This document shows positions 8,025-16,378 of a stretch of 64,000 nt of DNA, piece after piece. The notes beneath the pieces are model-generated. The model saw nothing but the letters and a program-made list of their open reading frames with translations. It searched no databases and was not told the origin of the DNA. Positions within the stretch are counted from its first letter, which is position 1; the number at the start of each line of letters is the position of its first letter. The DNA is from CAVXJN01 sp963773585 (GTDB lineage Bacteria > Pseudomonadota > Gammaproteobacteria > JASBUN01). The position numbers were made by a program, and so were the translations under genes. The DNA is taken from contig CAVZBR010000004.1 of the NCBI GenBank assembly GCA_963773585.1, forward strand, positions 558,001-622,000, read 5' to 3'.

Positions 8025-9252
8025 CGGCCATCAACTCCGCCAGCGTTTCGCGACGGCGCACCAAGTGGGAATGATCGCCGTCCACCATCACTTCCGCGGC
8101 CCGCGGCCGGGTGTTGTAGTTGGAACTCATCGCGAAGCCATACGCACCCGCGGAGCGCACGGCCAGCAGGTCGCCTTCCGCCAGCGCCAGGCTGCGGTCC
8201 TTGCCGAGAAAGTCGCCGGTTTCGCATACCGGCCCGACGATGTCCCAGGCCGCGACTGCGCCGTCTTCGCGGGGCGTGACGGGCACGATCTCCTGCCAGG
8301 CGTCGTACAGCGCCGGGCGGATCAGATCATTCATGGCGGCGTCGACGATGGCGAAGCGTTTATCCGCTGTCGCCTTGAGGTACTCCACCCGGGTCAGCAG
8401 GATGCCGGCGTTGCCGACAATGGCCCGGCCGGGCTCGAGCAAAATCTCCAGCTCCCGGTCGGCGACCCGCTGTAGCAGCGCATGCACATAGTCGGCGGGT
8501 TGCGGCGGCTGTTCGTCGCGGTAGCGGATGCCGAGGCCGCCGCCGATATCCAAATGCCGCAGGGCGATACCCGAATCTCGCAGACGATCGACCAGCGCCA
8601 GGACCCGGTCGAGTGCATCGACGAAAGGTGATACGCGGGTCAACTGCGAGCCGATGTGACAATCGATGCCCTCGACCTGCAGATGCGCCAGTGCCGCGGC
8701 CCGTTGATATAGCTCGAAGCCGCGCTCGATGTCGACGCCGAACTTGTTTTCCTTCAAACCGGTGGAGATGTAGGGATGAGTCTGGGCGTCGACGTCCGGA
8801 TTGACCCGCAACGATACCGGCGCACGGGTGCCGGCAGCCCCCGCCAGCCGATCGATGCGCAGCAGTTCGGACTCCGACTCGACATTGAAACAGCGAATGC
8901 CAACCTCCAGCGCACGGACGATTTCGGCTTCGGTCTTGCCGACTCCGGAAAATACGGTGCGCGCCGGGTCGCCGCCGGCGCGCAGCACCCGTTCCAGCTC
9001 GCCCCCCGAGACAATATCGAAACCAGAGCCGAGGCGCGCCAGCACATTCAGTATTGCGAGGTTGCTGTTGGCCTTGACCGCGTAACAGATCAGATGCGTG
9101 TGCCCCGCCAATGCCTGTTCGAAGGCTTGCCAGTGTCGTTCCACTGTGGCGCGAGAGTAGACGTAGCACGGCGTGCCGTGGACGCGTGCAATGTCGTCCA
9201 GCGCGACCCGTTCCGCGAACAGGCATCCGCTGTGGTAGTGGAAATGATCCAT
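8002..9252 (-). CDS. lysA: LysA, diaminopimelate decarboxylase
   Basis: A 416-residue PLP enzyme of fold type III that decarboxylates meso-diaminopimelate to lysine. The PLP lysine is K60 in LICYAVKANSN; the HIGSQLTRVSPF, LDIGGGLGIRY and EPGRAIVGNAG motifs and the CETGDFLGKDR active-site cysteine are all present. The start MDHFHYHSGCLFAE is the usual one; a longer in-frame extension upstream is rejected because it would overlap the small lipoprotein gene. Downstream are dapF and xerC in the same orientation. Confidence 0.97.
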   Translation of the reverse strand: MDHFHYHSGCLFAERVALDDIARVHGTPCYVYSRATVERHWQAFEQALAGHTHLICYAVKANSNLAILNVLARLGSGFDIVSGGELERVLRAGGDPARTVFSGVGKTEAEIVRALEVGIRCFNVESESELLRIDRLAGAAGTRAPVSLRVNPDVDAQTHPYISTGLKENKFGVDIERGFELYQRAAALAHLQVEGIDCHIGSQLTRVSPFVDALDRVLALVDRLRDSGIALRHLDIGGGLGIRYRDEQPPQPADYVHALLQRVADRELEILLEPGRAIVGNAGILLTRVEYLKATADKRFAIVDAAMNDLIRPALYDAWQEIVPVTPREDGAVAAWDIVGPVCETGDFLGKDRSLALAEGDLLAVRSAGAYGFAMSSNYNTRPRAAEVMVDGDHSHLVRRRETLAELMAGESTLPD

Positions 9253-9269
9253 GGGAATTCGCTCGGCGC

Positions 9270-9413
9270 TCAGCTTTTGTCGCGGATCTGTTGTTTGTGT
9301 TGCGGATCCGGCAGGTACAGCGGACCTTTCTGACCGCAGCCCGCGAGCATGGCGCCGACGCCGAGTACCGCGACGACGACCCAGAACAGCACGTTTGCCC
9401 AGCAATACTTCAT
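9270..9413 (-). CDS. lptM: Small LptM/YifL-type lipoprotein
   Basis: A 47-residue lipoprotein immediately before lysA (17 bases). The sequence has a basic N-terminus, a hydrophobic stretch FWVVVAVLGVGAMLAGC with the lipobox cysteine at residue 26, then CGQKGPLYLP, the hallmark of LptM/YifL (family Lipoprotein_20). In Escherichia coli LptM aids oxidative folding of the LptD translocon. The gene is conserved directly upstream of lysA-dapF in many gammaproteobacteria, which supports the call despite its shortness. Confidence 0.9.
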   Translation of the reverse strand: MKYCWANVLFWVVVAVLGVGAMLAGCGQKGPLYLPDPQHKQQIRDKS

Positions 9414-9443
9414 GTCGATGCCCGTAGTCGCAGACAAAACGCG

Positions 9444-9473
9444 ATTATACGGGAGCGTCGGCTCGCCTGCCTA
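9444..9473 (-). promoter_or_regulatory. Sigma70-type promoter for the lptM-lysA-dapF-xerC operon
   Basis: On the minus strand a perfect -10 TATAAT (9444-9449) lies 18 bases from a -35-like TAGGCA (9468-9473). It sits 30 bases upstream of the lptM-like ATG in the divergent region shared with the sensor kinase. The -35 matches four of six consensus bases. Confidence 0.55.
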
Positions 9474-9551
9474 TGGCTGCAGTATTCAGGCGCCGCCGAT
9501 TGACCTAGAGTAGCGGTTGCGGCACGCGGAGCGTTTGTATTCAGGACAGCA

Positions 9552-11501
9552 GTGCGTCTCAAGACCAATATATTTCTCTGGGTGTTTTGGGCGACGTTCC
9601 TGCCCTTGAGCGCACTGGTGCTCGGCGCCACCGCATACAGCGAGCGCCTGTACCGCACGAGCGTCGCCCAGGACGTGAACTCCAGCCTCAGCAGCATCCT
9701 CTCGGAAATCGATCGCAGTCTCTATTACGAACGGCAGCTGGTGCTGTCCCTGGCCAGCGCTCCGGACATGCGGCAGTACCTGCCGGTGCTGGAACGCGCC
9801 GCCCAGGGCGAGTTGCACCCCACTTTTTTCGAGCGCGGAGAGCGGTTGAAGGAATTCCTCAAGGCGCTGCAGGGCGTGGTGCCGAATTTCCATACCTTGC
9901 GGGTGCTGGATCTCAAGGCCAACACCATGGTCAAGGTGAGCTTTGCCCGTTCCGCGGTCGGCACTCAGGAAGGCATCGAGAGCATGCCCTATGCCGAAAA
10001 CGAACTGGACGATGATCGCTTCGCGCGACGCTTGAGCGCGCTGCCCGCCAACGAACTGAGTTTCGTGCAGCTGCCCGAGAGCCGCTGGGATCGGGACGGT
10101 GTGCGGGGACCGCCAATGCTCAGCGCCGTGGTGCCGTTGATCCGCGACGATGCCGTCGTAGGGTATCTGCTGGCGGATTATTCGGGCGAACAGATCGACC
10201 GCATTCTGGAGCTTGCGAGCCGGGCCCACGGCGCGACCCTGCTGCTGGCAGAAATCAGTCCCGATGAAAGCGACCGCGACGGCGCGATACTGTATGACGA
10301 CCGCGGCGGTTTACGAATGACGCGCGCCGACGCGCTGCCGGCGAACCTGCGCGCGATCGACCGCGGGCGGATGTGGAAGGCCGTGCAGCGCAAGCCGTAC
10401 GGCGATCTGCTGTTGGCGGATGGCCGTTCGCGTATCTATTACGCGGAATACCTGCCCTATCCGAATCAGCTGGTAAGCTGGGTACTCGCAGCGCGGGTAG
10501 GTCAGGCGGAGATCAGCGCGCCGTTCAATCGCATTCGCTTCGGTATTTTCGTGTTCGCTGCGATGGCACTGTTGATCAGTCTCTGGCTTGCCCACGTGGG
10601 CGCGCGCAATGTCGCTGCGCCCATCGTTTCCATGGCCACCACGTTGAAGAACTATGCTGATGGCAATCGCGATGCGCGCGTACAGACTGCGGGCGCCGAC
10701 GAACTGCGGCAACTCGGAAATTCATTCAACTACATGGCGGAGACATTGGCCAGAGCCCGCGACGAGCGCGACCAGGCGCAGAGCATGATGTTGCAGAGCG
10801 CCAAGCTCGCCAGCATCGGCCAGATGGCGGCGGGCATCGGCCATGAAATCAACAATCCCTTGAACAACATTCTGTCGTACGCGAAATTGATCGGGCGTTC
10901 CCTGCCGGAAGATGCGCAAGGCGTCAGGCGCGACCTGGATTCGCTGCGCGAGGAAGCCTTGCGGGCGTCGGCGATCATCAGGAGCGTGCTTAATTTCGCC
11001 CGTCAGGTCCCGCCCCACTACACTCGTTTCTCAGTGGCGCCGTGGGTGCACGAAACCATCAGTCTGGTACAGCAGGCAGCCGCCGAACGGCGCATTCAAC
11101 TACAGCAGTTGATCGAAGTAGAATGCGAACTCGACGGGGACCGCCACCAACTGCAGCAGGTTTTGGTCAATCTGTTGCTCAACGCCATTCAAGCGAGCCC
11201 GGCAGGCGGTACGGTGACGGTGCATGTGCGCTGCGATGCCGCCGCGCTCGAACTGGAAGTGCGCGATCGTGGTCCGGGAATCGCCGAGCCGAACATGGCG
11301 CGGGTTTACGATCCGTTCTTCACTACCAAAGCAGTCGGCGAAGGCAGCGGCCTGGGGCTGTCCATCAGTCTTGGCATCATCGAGCACCACAACGGAACGC
11401 TCAGCCTGGAAAATCAGAGTGATGGCGGCGTGGCAGCGCGGATACATCTGCCATTGCGGCGCCATAGCGGCAGCGCGACGCGCCGATCCGACACCGTGTG
11501 A
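9552..11501 (+). CDS. Membrane sensor histidine kinase of the sox two-component system
   Basis: A 649-residue kinase. The first transmembrane segment covers about residues 6-28, followed by a periplasmic sensing region of about 300 residues, a second segment (FGIFVFAAMALLISLWLAHV, about 325-347), a HAMP domain, a HisKA domain with the phosphorylated H431 in GIGHEINNPLNN, and a HATPase with NLLLNAIQAS, DRGPGIAEP and GSGLGLSIS. It starts at a GTG with AGGA upstream. The NtrB/DctB-like core and the adjacent sigma54 activator fit one signal pathway. The architecture recalls, from memory, TspS of Acidithiobacillus caldus, a thiosulfate-responsive kinase; the ligand here is unknown. Confidence 0.92.
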   Translation: MRLKTNIFLWVFWATFLPLSALVLGATAYSERLYRTSVAQDVNSSLSSILSEIDRSLYYERQLVLSLASAPDMRQYLPVLERAAQGELHPTFFERGERLKEFLKALQGVVPNFHTLRVLDLKANTMVKVSFARSAVGTQEGIESMPYAENELDDDRFARRLSALPANELSFVQLPESRWDRDGVRGPPMLSAVVPLIRDDAVVGYLLADYSGEQIDRILELASRAHGATLLLAEISPDESDRDGAILYDDRGGLRMTRADALPANLRAIDRGRMWKAVQRKPYGDLLLADGRSRIYYAEYLPYPNQLVSWVLAARVGQAEISAPFNRIRFGIFVFAAMALLISLWLAHVGARNVAAPIVSMATTLKNYADGNRDARVQTAGADELRQLGNSFNYMAETLARARDERDQAQSMMLQSAKLASIGQMAAGIGHEINNPLNNILSYAKLIGRSLPEDAQGVRRDLDSLREEALRASAIIRSVLNFARQVPPHYTRFSVAPWVHETISLVQQAAAERRIQLQQLIEVECELDGDRHQLQQVLVNLLLNAIQASPAGGTVTVHVRCDAAALELEVRDRGPGIAEPNMARVYDPFFTTKAVGEGSGLGLSISLGIIEHHNGTLSLENQSDGGVAARIHLPLRRHSGSATRRSDTV

Positions 11502-11522
11502 ATAAGCAGCAGGTGCGAATGC

Positions 11523-12896
11523 GTGCATGACCAGCCATTGATATTGTTCGTCGACGACGATGTCAAAGCCGGCGAGTTGATGCTGCGCTTCACCGCGGAT
11601 GCCCCGTTCGATTGCCGCGTATTCCGCGATCCGCGCCAGGCTCTGGAATACTTCGAGCACCACGGCGCCGACCTGGTGATTTCGGACCTGCGCATGCCCG
11701 GTATGACCGGCATCGAGCTGCTGGCAAAAGTGCGCAGTCATGACGCCGACGTGCCGGTCATCATCGTCACCGCCTATACCAGTGTCGATCACGCCATCGA
11801 AGCGCTGCGCATGGGCGCCACCGACTTCATCAAGAAGCCGTTCGACATGGACGAGCTTGTGATTCAGGTCGAAAACACGCTCGAACGCACTCGCCTGCGT
11901 CAGGAAAACAAGATTCTGCGCCGGCAATTGCGCCAGCAGGGCGACCGCTTCGGCATGCTCGGACAATCTGCCGCCATTCGCCGCGCGTTGGCGATGATCG
12001 AGAAGGTTGCCGACATCCGCTGCAATGTGATCATCGAGGGCGAGTCAGGCACCGGTAAGGAATTGGCGGCACGCGCAATCCACGGCCACAGTGACGCCGC
12101 CGACCGGCCGTTCGTAGTCATCGACTGCGGCGCCTTGACCGACACCCTGCTGGAGTCGGAGCTGTTCGGCCATGAAAAAGGCGCCTTCACCGGTGCCGCG
12201 CAGGCCAAGCAGGGCCTCTTGGAAGCCGCCAGCGGCGGCACGGTCTTCCTGGACGAGATCGGCAATATCTCCGATGCCATGCAGACCAAACTGCTGCGGG
12301 TGGTGCAGGCGCAGCAAGTCACTCGCGTGGGGGGCATCCGACCGATCGATATCGACGTCAGGTTTCTGGTGGCCACCAACCGTGATCTCGAGCAGATGGT
12401 GGCAGAGGGCACCTTCCGCCACGACTTGTACCATCGTCTGAACGTGGTGCAGATCCACATGCCGCCCTTGCGCGAGCGGCGCGATGATGTCCCGTTGCTG
12501 ATCCAGCATTTCGTGGACGCTGTGGCCGCGCGCTACCATCGCGAAGTGACCGGCTTCGATGCGGATTCGATGGCGCGCCTGTGCGATTACCATTGGCCGG
12601 GCAATATCCGCGAGTTGCACAATCTGGTGGAGCGCCACATCGCCTTGGCGGATCAGCCGTTACTGCATGTCAGCGCGCTGCCGGGGGGCGGTGCGGCTAA
12701 GGCCGATCTGGAGCGCGGAGATCCCACCCTGGAGGAACTGGAGCGCCGCTATATCCTGAAAATCCTCGGCCAGCACGAGGGGAACCGGGAGCGCACCGCG
12801 GCGACTCTCGGCATCAACAAATCGACCCTGTGGCGCAAGCTGCAGCAATACCAAAAGCAGGGGCTGCTGCCGCACTCGGACGAAGAGGATCGTTGA
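11523..12896 (+). CDS. NtrC-family sigma54-dependent response regulator
   Basis: A 457-residue activator with three domains. The receiver has phosphoacceptor D55 in LVISDLRMPGMTG and K in FIKKPFDMDEL. The AAA+ domain has Walker A GESGTGKE near residue 173, the sigma54-contacting GAFTGA at 220-225, and Walker B GGTVFLDEIG. The C-terminus is a Fis-type helix-turn-helix (ERTAATLGINKSTLWRKLQQ). It starts 21 bases after the kinase and is therefore its partner. A sigma54 promoter directly follows, in front of soxY, so soxYZ is the obvious target. Confidence 0.95.
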   Translation: MHDQPLILFVDDDVKAGELMLRFTADAPFDCRVFRDPRQALEYFEHHGADLVISDLRMPGMTGIELLAKVRSHDADVPVIIVTAYTSVDHAIEALRMGATDFIKKPFDMDELVIQVENTLERTRLRQENKILRRQLRQQGDRFGMLGQSAAIRRALAMIEKVADIRCNVIIEGESGTGKELAARAIHGHSDAADRPFVVIDCGALTDTLLESELFGHEKGAFTGAAQAKQGLLEAASGGTVFLDEIGNISDAMQTKLLRVVQAQQVTRVGGIRPIDIDVRFLVATNRDLEQMVAEGTFRHDLYHRLNVVQIHMPPLRERRDDVPLLIQHFVDAVAARYHREVTGFDADSMARLCDYHWPGNIRELHNLVERHIALADQPLLHVSALPGGGAAKADLERGDPTLEELERRYILKILGQHEGNRERTAATLGINKSTLWRKLQQYQKQGLLPHSDEEDR

Positions 12897-12912
12897 ATTT
12901 GCAATTAAGGCG

Positions 12913-12925
12913 TTGCAGAATGCAA
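12913..12925. promoter_or_regulatory. Possible enhancer site for the sigma54 activator
   Basis: TTGCAGAATGCAA is a perfect 5-bp inverted repeat with a 3-base spacer, about 68 to 81 bases upstream of the -24 element of the soxY promoter. Another TTGCA half-site lies at 12899-12903. The position is right for an upstream activator sequence bound by an NtrC-type dimer. It does not match the TspR site I recall for Acidithiobacillus caldus. Confidence 0.45.
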
Positions 12926-12927
12926 GG

Positions 12928-12944
12928 CCAGGATGGCTTCCTGG
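12928..12944. other. Hairpin between the regulator and the soxY promoter
   Basis: CCAGGA and TCCTGG form a perfect 6-bp stem with a 5-base loop, 32 bases after the regulator stop. No T-run follows. It may weakly terminate the regulator transcript or be part of a protein-binding site. Confidence 0.35.
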
Positions 12945-12992
12945 GGCCGATGCGCGCGGCTAACATGCTAATAAACCAATATTAACCGGGTC

Positions 12993-13007
12993 TGGTACAG
13001 GACTTGC
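12993..13007 (+). promoter_or_regulatory. Sigma54 (-24/-12) promoter of soxYZ
   Basis: TGGTAC, five bases, TTGC matches the sigma54 consensus TGGCAC-N5-TTGC with one change (C to T, allowed as pyrimidine). The invariant GG (12994-12995) and GC (13006-13007) have the correct spacing. A start of transcription near 13019 would give a leader of about 36 bases to the soxY ATG. Its place between a sigma54 activator and soxY makes it very likely functional. Confidence 0.8.
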
Positions 13008-13054
13008 CTTGTCTGGTCCGTGTGGATTTGCGGATAACTTGAGGAGTCAGATAG

Positions 13055-13531
13055 ATGAACGCAAATATCAAACGCAGAACCTTGCTGAGGGGTACGCTGG
13101 CTGCGAGCGTGGTCGGTGTAGCGGCCGGTGCCGGTCTGCTGACGCCGCGGATGGTGTTGGCGGCGTGGCCTGAGAAGGCTTTCGATGCCAAGAGCGTGGA
13201 CGCGGCGCTGCAGGCATTGACAGGCAAAGGCGATGCGAGCCAGAGCAACGACATCGAGATCAAAGCCCCGCCGATTGCCGAGAATGGCGCGGTGGTCGGT
13301 GTGACGGTCTCTTCGAGCCTACCCAACGTGGAATCGATTTCCATTCTCGCCGAAAAGAACGCCTCGCCGCTGGCGGCGAGCTTCAACTTGGCCTCCAACA
13401 CCGAGCCTTTCGTGGGCACCCGCATCAAGGTGGCCAAGACCTCCAACATCATCGCGGTGGTGCGCTCCGGCGGCAAGCTCTACAGCGCCAGCCGGGAAGT
13501 GAAGGTCACCATTGGCGGCTGCGGCGGTTAA
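13055..13531 (+). CDS. soxY: SoxY, sulfur carrier subunit
   Basis: A 158-residue periplasmic protein with a Tat signal (RR at residues 7-8, then LLRGTLAASVVGVAAGAG) and the diagnostic C-terminal GGCGG arm, whose cysteine C156 carries the sulfur intermediates as persulfide or S-thiosulfonate adducts in Sox thiosulfate oxidation. SoxY works as a complex with SoxZ, encoded 47 bases downstream. The start ATG is preceded by GAGG. SoxXA, SoxB and SoxCD are not in the window. Confidence 0.97.
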   Translation: MNANIKRRTLLRGTLAASVVGVAAGAGLLTPRMVLAAWPEKAFDAKSVDAALQALTGKGDASQSNDIEIKAPPIAENGAVVGVTVSSSLPNVESISILAEKNASPLAASFNLASNTEPFVGTRIKVAKTSNIIAVVRSGGKLYSASREVKVTIGGCGG

Positions 13532-13578
13532 GGGCCCAGGCGCAAGTCAACGGCAAGGATTGAACAGAGGACACGACA

Positions 13579-13893
13579 ATGTCAGGTATCAAAGCACGTG
13601 CCCAGGTACAGGGCGACACCACTACGGTCAAGGCGCTGATCAGTCATCCGATGGAGACGGGTCTGCGTAAAGACAAGGCCACCGGCAAGCCGATTCCGGC
13701 CCATTTCATCCAGGAGCTGAAGGTCGATCACAGCGGCAAGAATGTGCTCGACTGCCTGTGGGGCCCGGCGGTTTCCAAAAACCCCTACTTGTTCTTCAAG
13801 TTCAAGGGCGCCAAGGCCGGTGACAAGATCACCATCTCCTGGGTCGACAACAAGGGCGAGAAAGAGTCCGAGAGCTTCGAGATCAAAGCCTGA
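13579..13893 (+). CDS. soxZ: SoxZ, partner of the SoxY sulfur carrier
   Basis: A 104-residue SoxZ with an immunoglobulin-like fold: GIKARAQVQGDTTTVKALISHPMETG, then PAHFIQELKV and NPYLFFKFKGAKAGDKITISW are typical. It forms the heterodimer that presents the SoxY swinging arm to the Sox enzymes in the periplasm; like other SoxZ it has no signal peptide and is presumably exported bound to SoxY through the Tat pathway. It is the last gene of the unit, followed 28 bases later by a strong terminator. Confidence 0.96.
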   Translation: MSGIKARAQVQGDTTTVKALISHPMETGLRKDKATGKPIPAHFIQELKVDHSGKNVLDCLWGPAVSKNPYLFFKFKGAKAGDKITISWVDNKGEKESESFEIKA

Positions 13894-13921
13894 TCTCGCC
13901 TATCATGTAGTGGATGGACCG

Positions 13922-13959
13922 CGGCGGCGGTATCTTCGGATGCCGCCGCCGTTTTCTTT
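13922..13959 (+). terminator. Rho-independent terminator of soxYZ
   Basis: A 13-bp GC-rich stem (13922-13934 with 13939-13951, one G-T pair) closed by a TTCG tetraloop and followed by TTTTCTTT. This is a textbook intrinsic terminator and shows that soxYZ is a complete two-gene transcript separate from the esterase downstream. Confidence 0.92.
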
Positions 13960-13977
13960 GTAGTGATTGGGGAGCAC

Positions 13978-14655
13978 ATGCAGCTGAACGTCGAAGACGA
14001 TCGCATTGAAGTGGAACCCGACCAGGCGGCTCGAGCGAGCGTCATCTGGCTGCACGGCCTGGGCGCCGATGGCTACGACTTCGAAGGGGTCATCCCGCTG
14101 CTGGAGCTGCCCGCCGGCGCAGCCGTGCGCTTCGTGTTTCCCCACGCGCCGGTGCGGCCCGTGACGGTCAATAACGGCCTTGAGATGCGCGCCTGGTTCG
14201 ATATCTGCGGGCTGGAAGGGGATGCGCCCCAGGACGAACCGGGGGTGCGCGACAGCGCCGAGCGCCTGCAACGGCTGGTAGAGCGGGAGGTCGAGCGTGG
14301 TGTCGCCCCCGAGCGCATCGTGCTGGCGGGCTTCTCACAGGGCGGCGCGGTCGCCCTGCACGCCGGTTTGCGCAGTCCCGAGCCGTTGGCGGGAATATTG
14401 GCGCTGTCGGCCTGGTTGCCGCTGGCGGACCGCTTGCAGGACGAGGCGGTGGCGGCACGGCGCCGGACGCCCATCTTGATGATGCACGGGCGGGACGATC
14501 CGGTCGTGTCCCTGCAAGTGGCGCACCTGTCGCGGGACCGATTGCTGCAGTACGGCTGTGATGTGGAGTTTCAGATCCTGGCCATGGGCCACTCGATCAG
14601 TGCGGAACAGTTGACGACGATCGGCGCCTGGTTGCGGCGCCGCTTGTCACTGTAA
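13978..14655 (+). CDS. Carboxylesterase/phospholipase-type alpha/beta hydrolase
   Basis: A 225-residue serine hydrolase of the phospholipase/carboxylesterase (Est, acyl-protein thioesterase-like) family. IWLHGLGADGYDF forms the oxyanion region, the nucleophile is S120 in LAGFSQGGA, the acid is in MHGRDDPVV, and the histidine is in LAMGHSISAE. It has no signal peptide, so it is cytosolic. The ATG at 13978 is chosen because GGGGAG lies just upstream. It stands alone after the soxYZ terminator; natural substrates are probably short-chain acyl esters. Confidence 0.92.
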   Translation: MQLNVEDDRIEVEPDQAARASVIWLHGLGADGYDFEGVIPLLELPAGAAVRFVFPHAPVRPVTVNNGLEMRAWFDICGLEGDAPQDEPGVRDSAERLQRLVEREVERGVAPERIVLAGFSQGGAVALHAGLRSPEPLAGILALSAWLPLADRLQDEAVAARRRTPILMMHGRDDPVVSLQVAHLSRDRLLQYGCDVEFQILAMGHSISAEQLTTIGAWLRRRLSL

Positions 14656-14745
14656 ACGCTGCCGCAGCGGCTGCGCCGGATCCCGGCGCTTGCGGCGAAG
14701 GCACGTTGGCTTATTCTTGAATCCCCGACACCCGGAGGCAGAGGG

Positions 14746-15732
14746 GTGGACAGCGCCGATTTGAACGTGCTCGAAACCGCGGCCGCGTGGTTGCAGCGCG
14801 GCCACGCTGCATGGCTGGCGACGGTCGCCGAAACCTGGGGATCCTCGCCGCGCCCCCAGGGTGCGCTGTGGGCGCTGCGTGACGACGGGGCAATGGTGGG
14901 CTCTGTGTCCGGTGGCTGTGTCGAGGCGATCCTGGCCGAACGCCTGCTGAAGACAACCCCAACGGCGCCCGCGATCCACGAATTCGGCGTCACTTCCGAG
15001 GAAAACCGTCGCCTGGGCTTGCCCTGCGGCGGGCGCCTTAAGCTGATCGTGGAGTCCCTCAGCGCCGAAGCGCCCCTGCGCAAGTTGATCGAGGCCATCC
15101 GATCGCGGCAGCCGATCCGCCGCCATCTGTGTCTGGCCACCGGCGAGGTCAGCCTCGGCCCGGCACGATCCGACGCCGGCTTCCGTTTCGACGGTCGCGA
15201 CCTGTACCAGATCTTCGGCCCGGCATGGCGGCTGTTGATCATCGGTGCCGGCCAACCCAGCTATTACCTGGCGCAAATGGCACTGGCCCTGGACTTTGAA
15301 GTGGTGGTCTGCGACCCCCGCGAGGATTATCAGCGCAGCTGGCAGTTGCCCCAGATCCGCTTCGTGCGCAGCATGCCCGACGACACCGTCCGGGAGCTTG
15401 CGGACGATCCGCGCAGCGCCGTGGTTGCGCTTACCCACGATCCGAAACTCGACGACATGGCGCTGATGGAGGCGTTGGACTGCCGGGCCTATTACGTCGG
15501 TGCCCTGGGTTCGCAACGCAGCAACGCGGCGCGGCGGCGGCGCCTGGCGCAGATCGGCGTCAGCGCGGCCGGCCTGATGCGGCTCCACGGGCCCGTCGGT
15601 CTGCCCTTGGGCAGCCGCCGGCCGGCAGAGATCGCGCTGGCCATCGCCGCTGACTTGGTGGCGCAACGTAACGGTGTGCAATTGGTGCGCGCCACGCCTG
15701 CAGGCGCCGCGCCCAAGCTGGCGGCGCAGTGA
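14746..15732 (+). CDS. XdhC-family protein, molybdenum hydroxylase accessory factor
   Basis: A 328-residue protein of the XdhC/CoxI family. The N-terminal domain shows WGSSPRPQGALWAL and GSVSGGCVEA with the conserved cysteine, followed by GLPCGGRLKLIVE. The C-terminal Rossmann domain has LLIIGAGQPSYYLAQMA, ALTHDPKLDDMAL and YYVGALGSQRS. Family members bind molybdenum cofactor and load it, after sulfuration, into xanthine dehydrogenase-like enzymes. The GTG start is backed by GGAGG. It overlaps the next gene by four bases, but no molybdenum hydroxylase is in the window. Confidence 0.92.
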   Translation: MDSADLNVLETAAAWLQRGHAAWLATVAETWGSSPRPQGALWALRDDGAMVGSVSGGCVEAILAERLLKTTPTAPAIHEFGVTSEENRRLGLPCGGRLKLIVESLSAEAPLRKLIEAIRSRQPIRRHLCLATGEVSLGPARSDAGFRFDGRDLYQIFGPAWRLLIIGAGQPSYYLAQMALALDFEVVVCDPREDYQRSWQLPQIRFVRSMPDDTVRELADDPRSAVVALTHDPKLDDMALMEALDCRAYYVGALGSQRSNAARRRRLAQIGVSAAGLMRLHGPVGLPLGSRRPAEIALAIAADLVAQRNGVQLVRATPAGAAPKLAAQ

Positions 15733-16316
15733 TTCAAGGGTTGCTGCTGGCTGCGGGGTCGGCCCGGCGCTACGGGGCGCCGAAATTACTCGAGGCCCGG
15801 GTTCGGGACGATCCCATTGCCGCGCTCGCGGTGCGCCATTTACTGCAGGTACTGCCCGACGTTATTGCCGTGGTGGCCGACGGCCAAGGTCCGCTGGCGC
15901 AACTATTACGCACCTGCGGCGCGCACACGGTGGTCAATCCGCAACCGCAGCGGGGCATGGGGAGCAGCATCGCAACGGGCGTTGCCGCGAGTCGGGACGC
16001 CGCCGGCTGGGTGGTGGCGCTTGCCGACATGCCGTGGCTGCGTCCGTCCTCCATCGCCGCCGTGGTCGCCGCGTTGACCGGCGGCGCCGGCGTTGCCGCT
16101 ACCCGCTTTCAGAACCGGCGCGGCCACCCGGTCGCTTTTGCGGTCGAGTTCCGCGATCGGTTGCTGCAGCTGGACGGTGGTGTGGGAGCGCGCGACGTGC
16201 TCGCCAACGCCGGCCACGTTGTTGAAGTGGAGGTCGACGATCCGGGCGTGCTCTTGGATGTGGACACGCCGGCGGACCTCACACATGCGCCGAGGGCATT
16301 TGATCCCGGTCAATAA
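15729..16316 (+). CDS. MocA-like molybdenum cofactor cytidylyltransferase
   Basis: A 195-residue nucleotidyltransferase of the MobA/MocA fold. The N-terminal nucleotide-binding loop is LLLAAGSARRYGAPKLL; QRGMGSSIATGV, VVALADMPWL and NRRGHPVAF follow. MocA converts molybdopterin cofactor to its cytosine dinucleotide form for xanthine-dehydrogenase-family enzymes. The GTGA overlap with xdhC supports that function over MobA (guanylyl form), which normally stands elsewhere. The target enzyme must be encoded outside this window. Confidence 0.87.
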   Translation: MIQGLLLAAGSARRYGAPKLLEARVRDDPIAALAVRHLLQVLPDVIAVVADGQGPLAQLLRTCGAHTVVNPQPQRGMGSSIATGVAASRDAAGWVVALADMPWLRPSSIAAVVAALTGGAGVAATRFQNRRGHPVAFAVEFRDRLLQLDGGVGARDVLANAGHVVEVEVDDPGVLLDVDTPADLTHAPRAFDPGQ

Positions 16317-16378
16317 CGCTGGCTGGAAAGGCGTGCATAATGCCTGACACTCGTAATGATGAGCCGAGGTCCGATCCC

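Noticed and set aside
16340..16378. Longer start for the diheme cytochrome
   Set aside because: The upstream in-frame ATG at 16340 would put thirteen polar residues before the signal peptide; the ATG at 16379 has GAGG at good distance.
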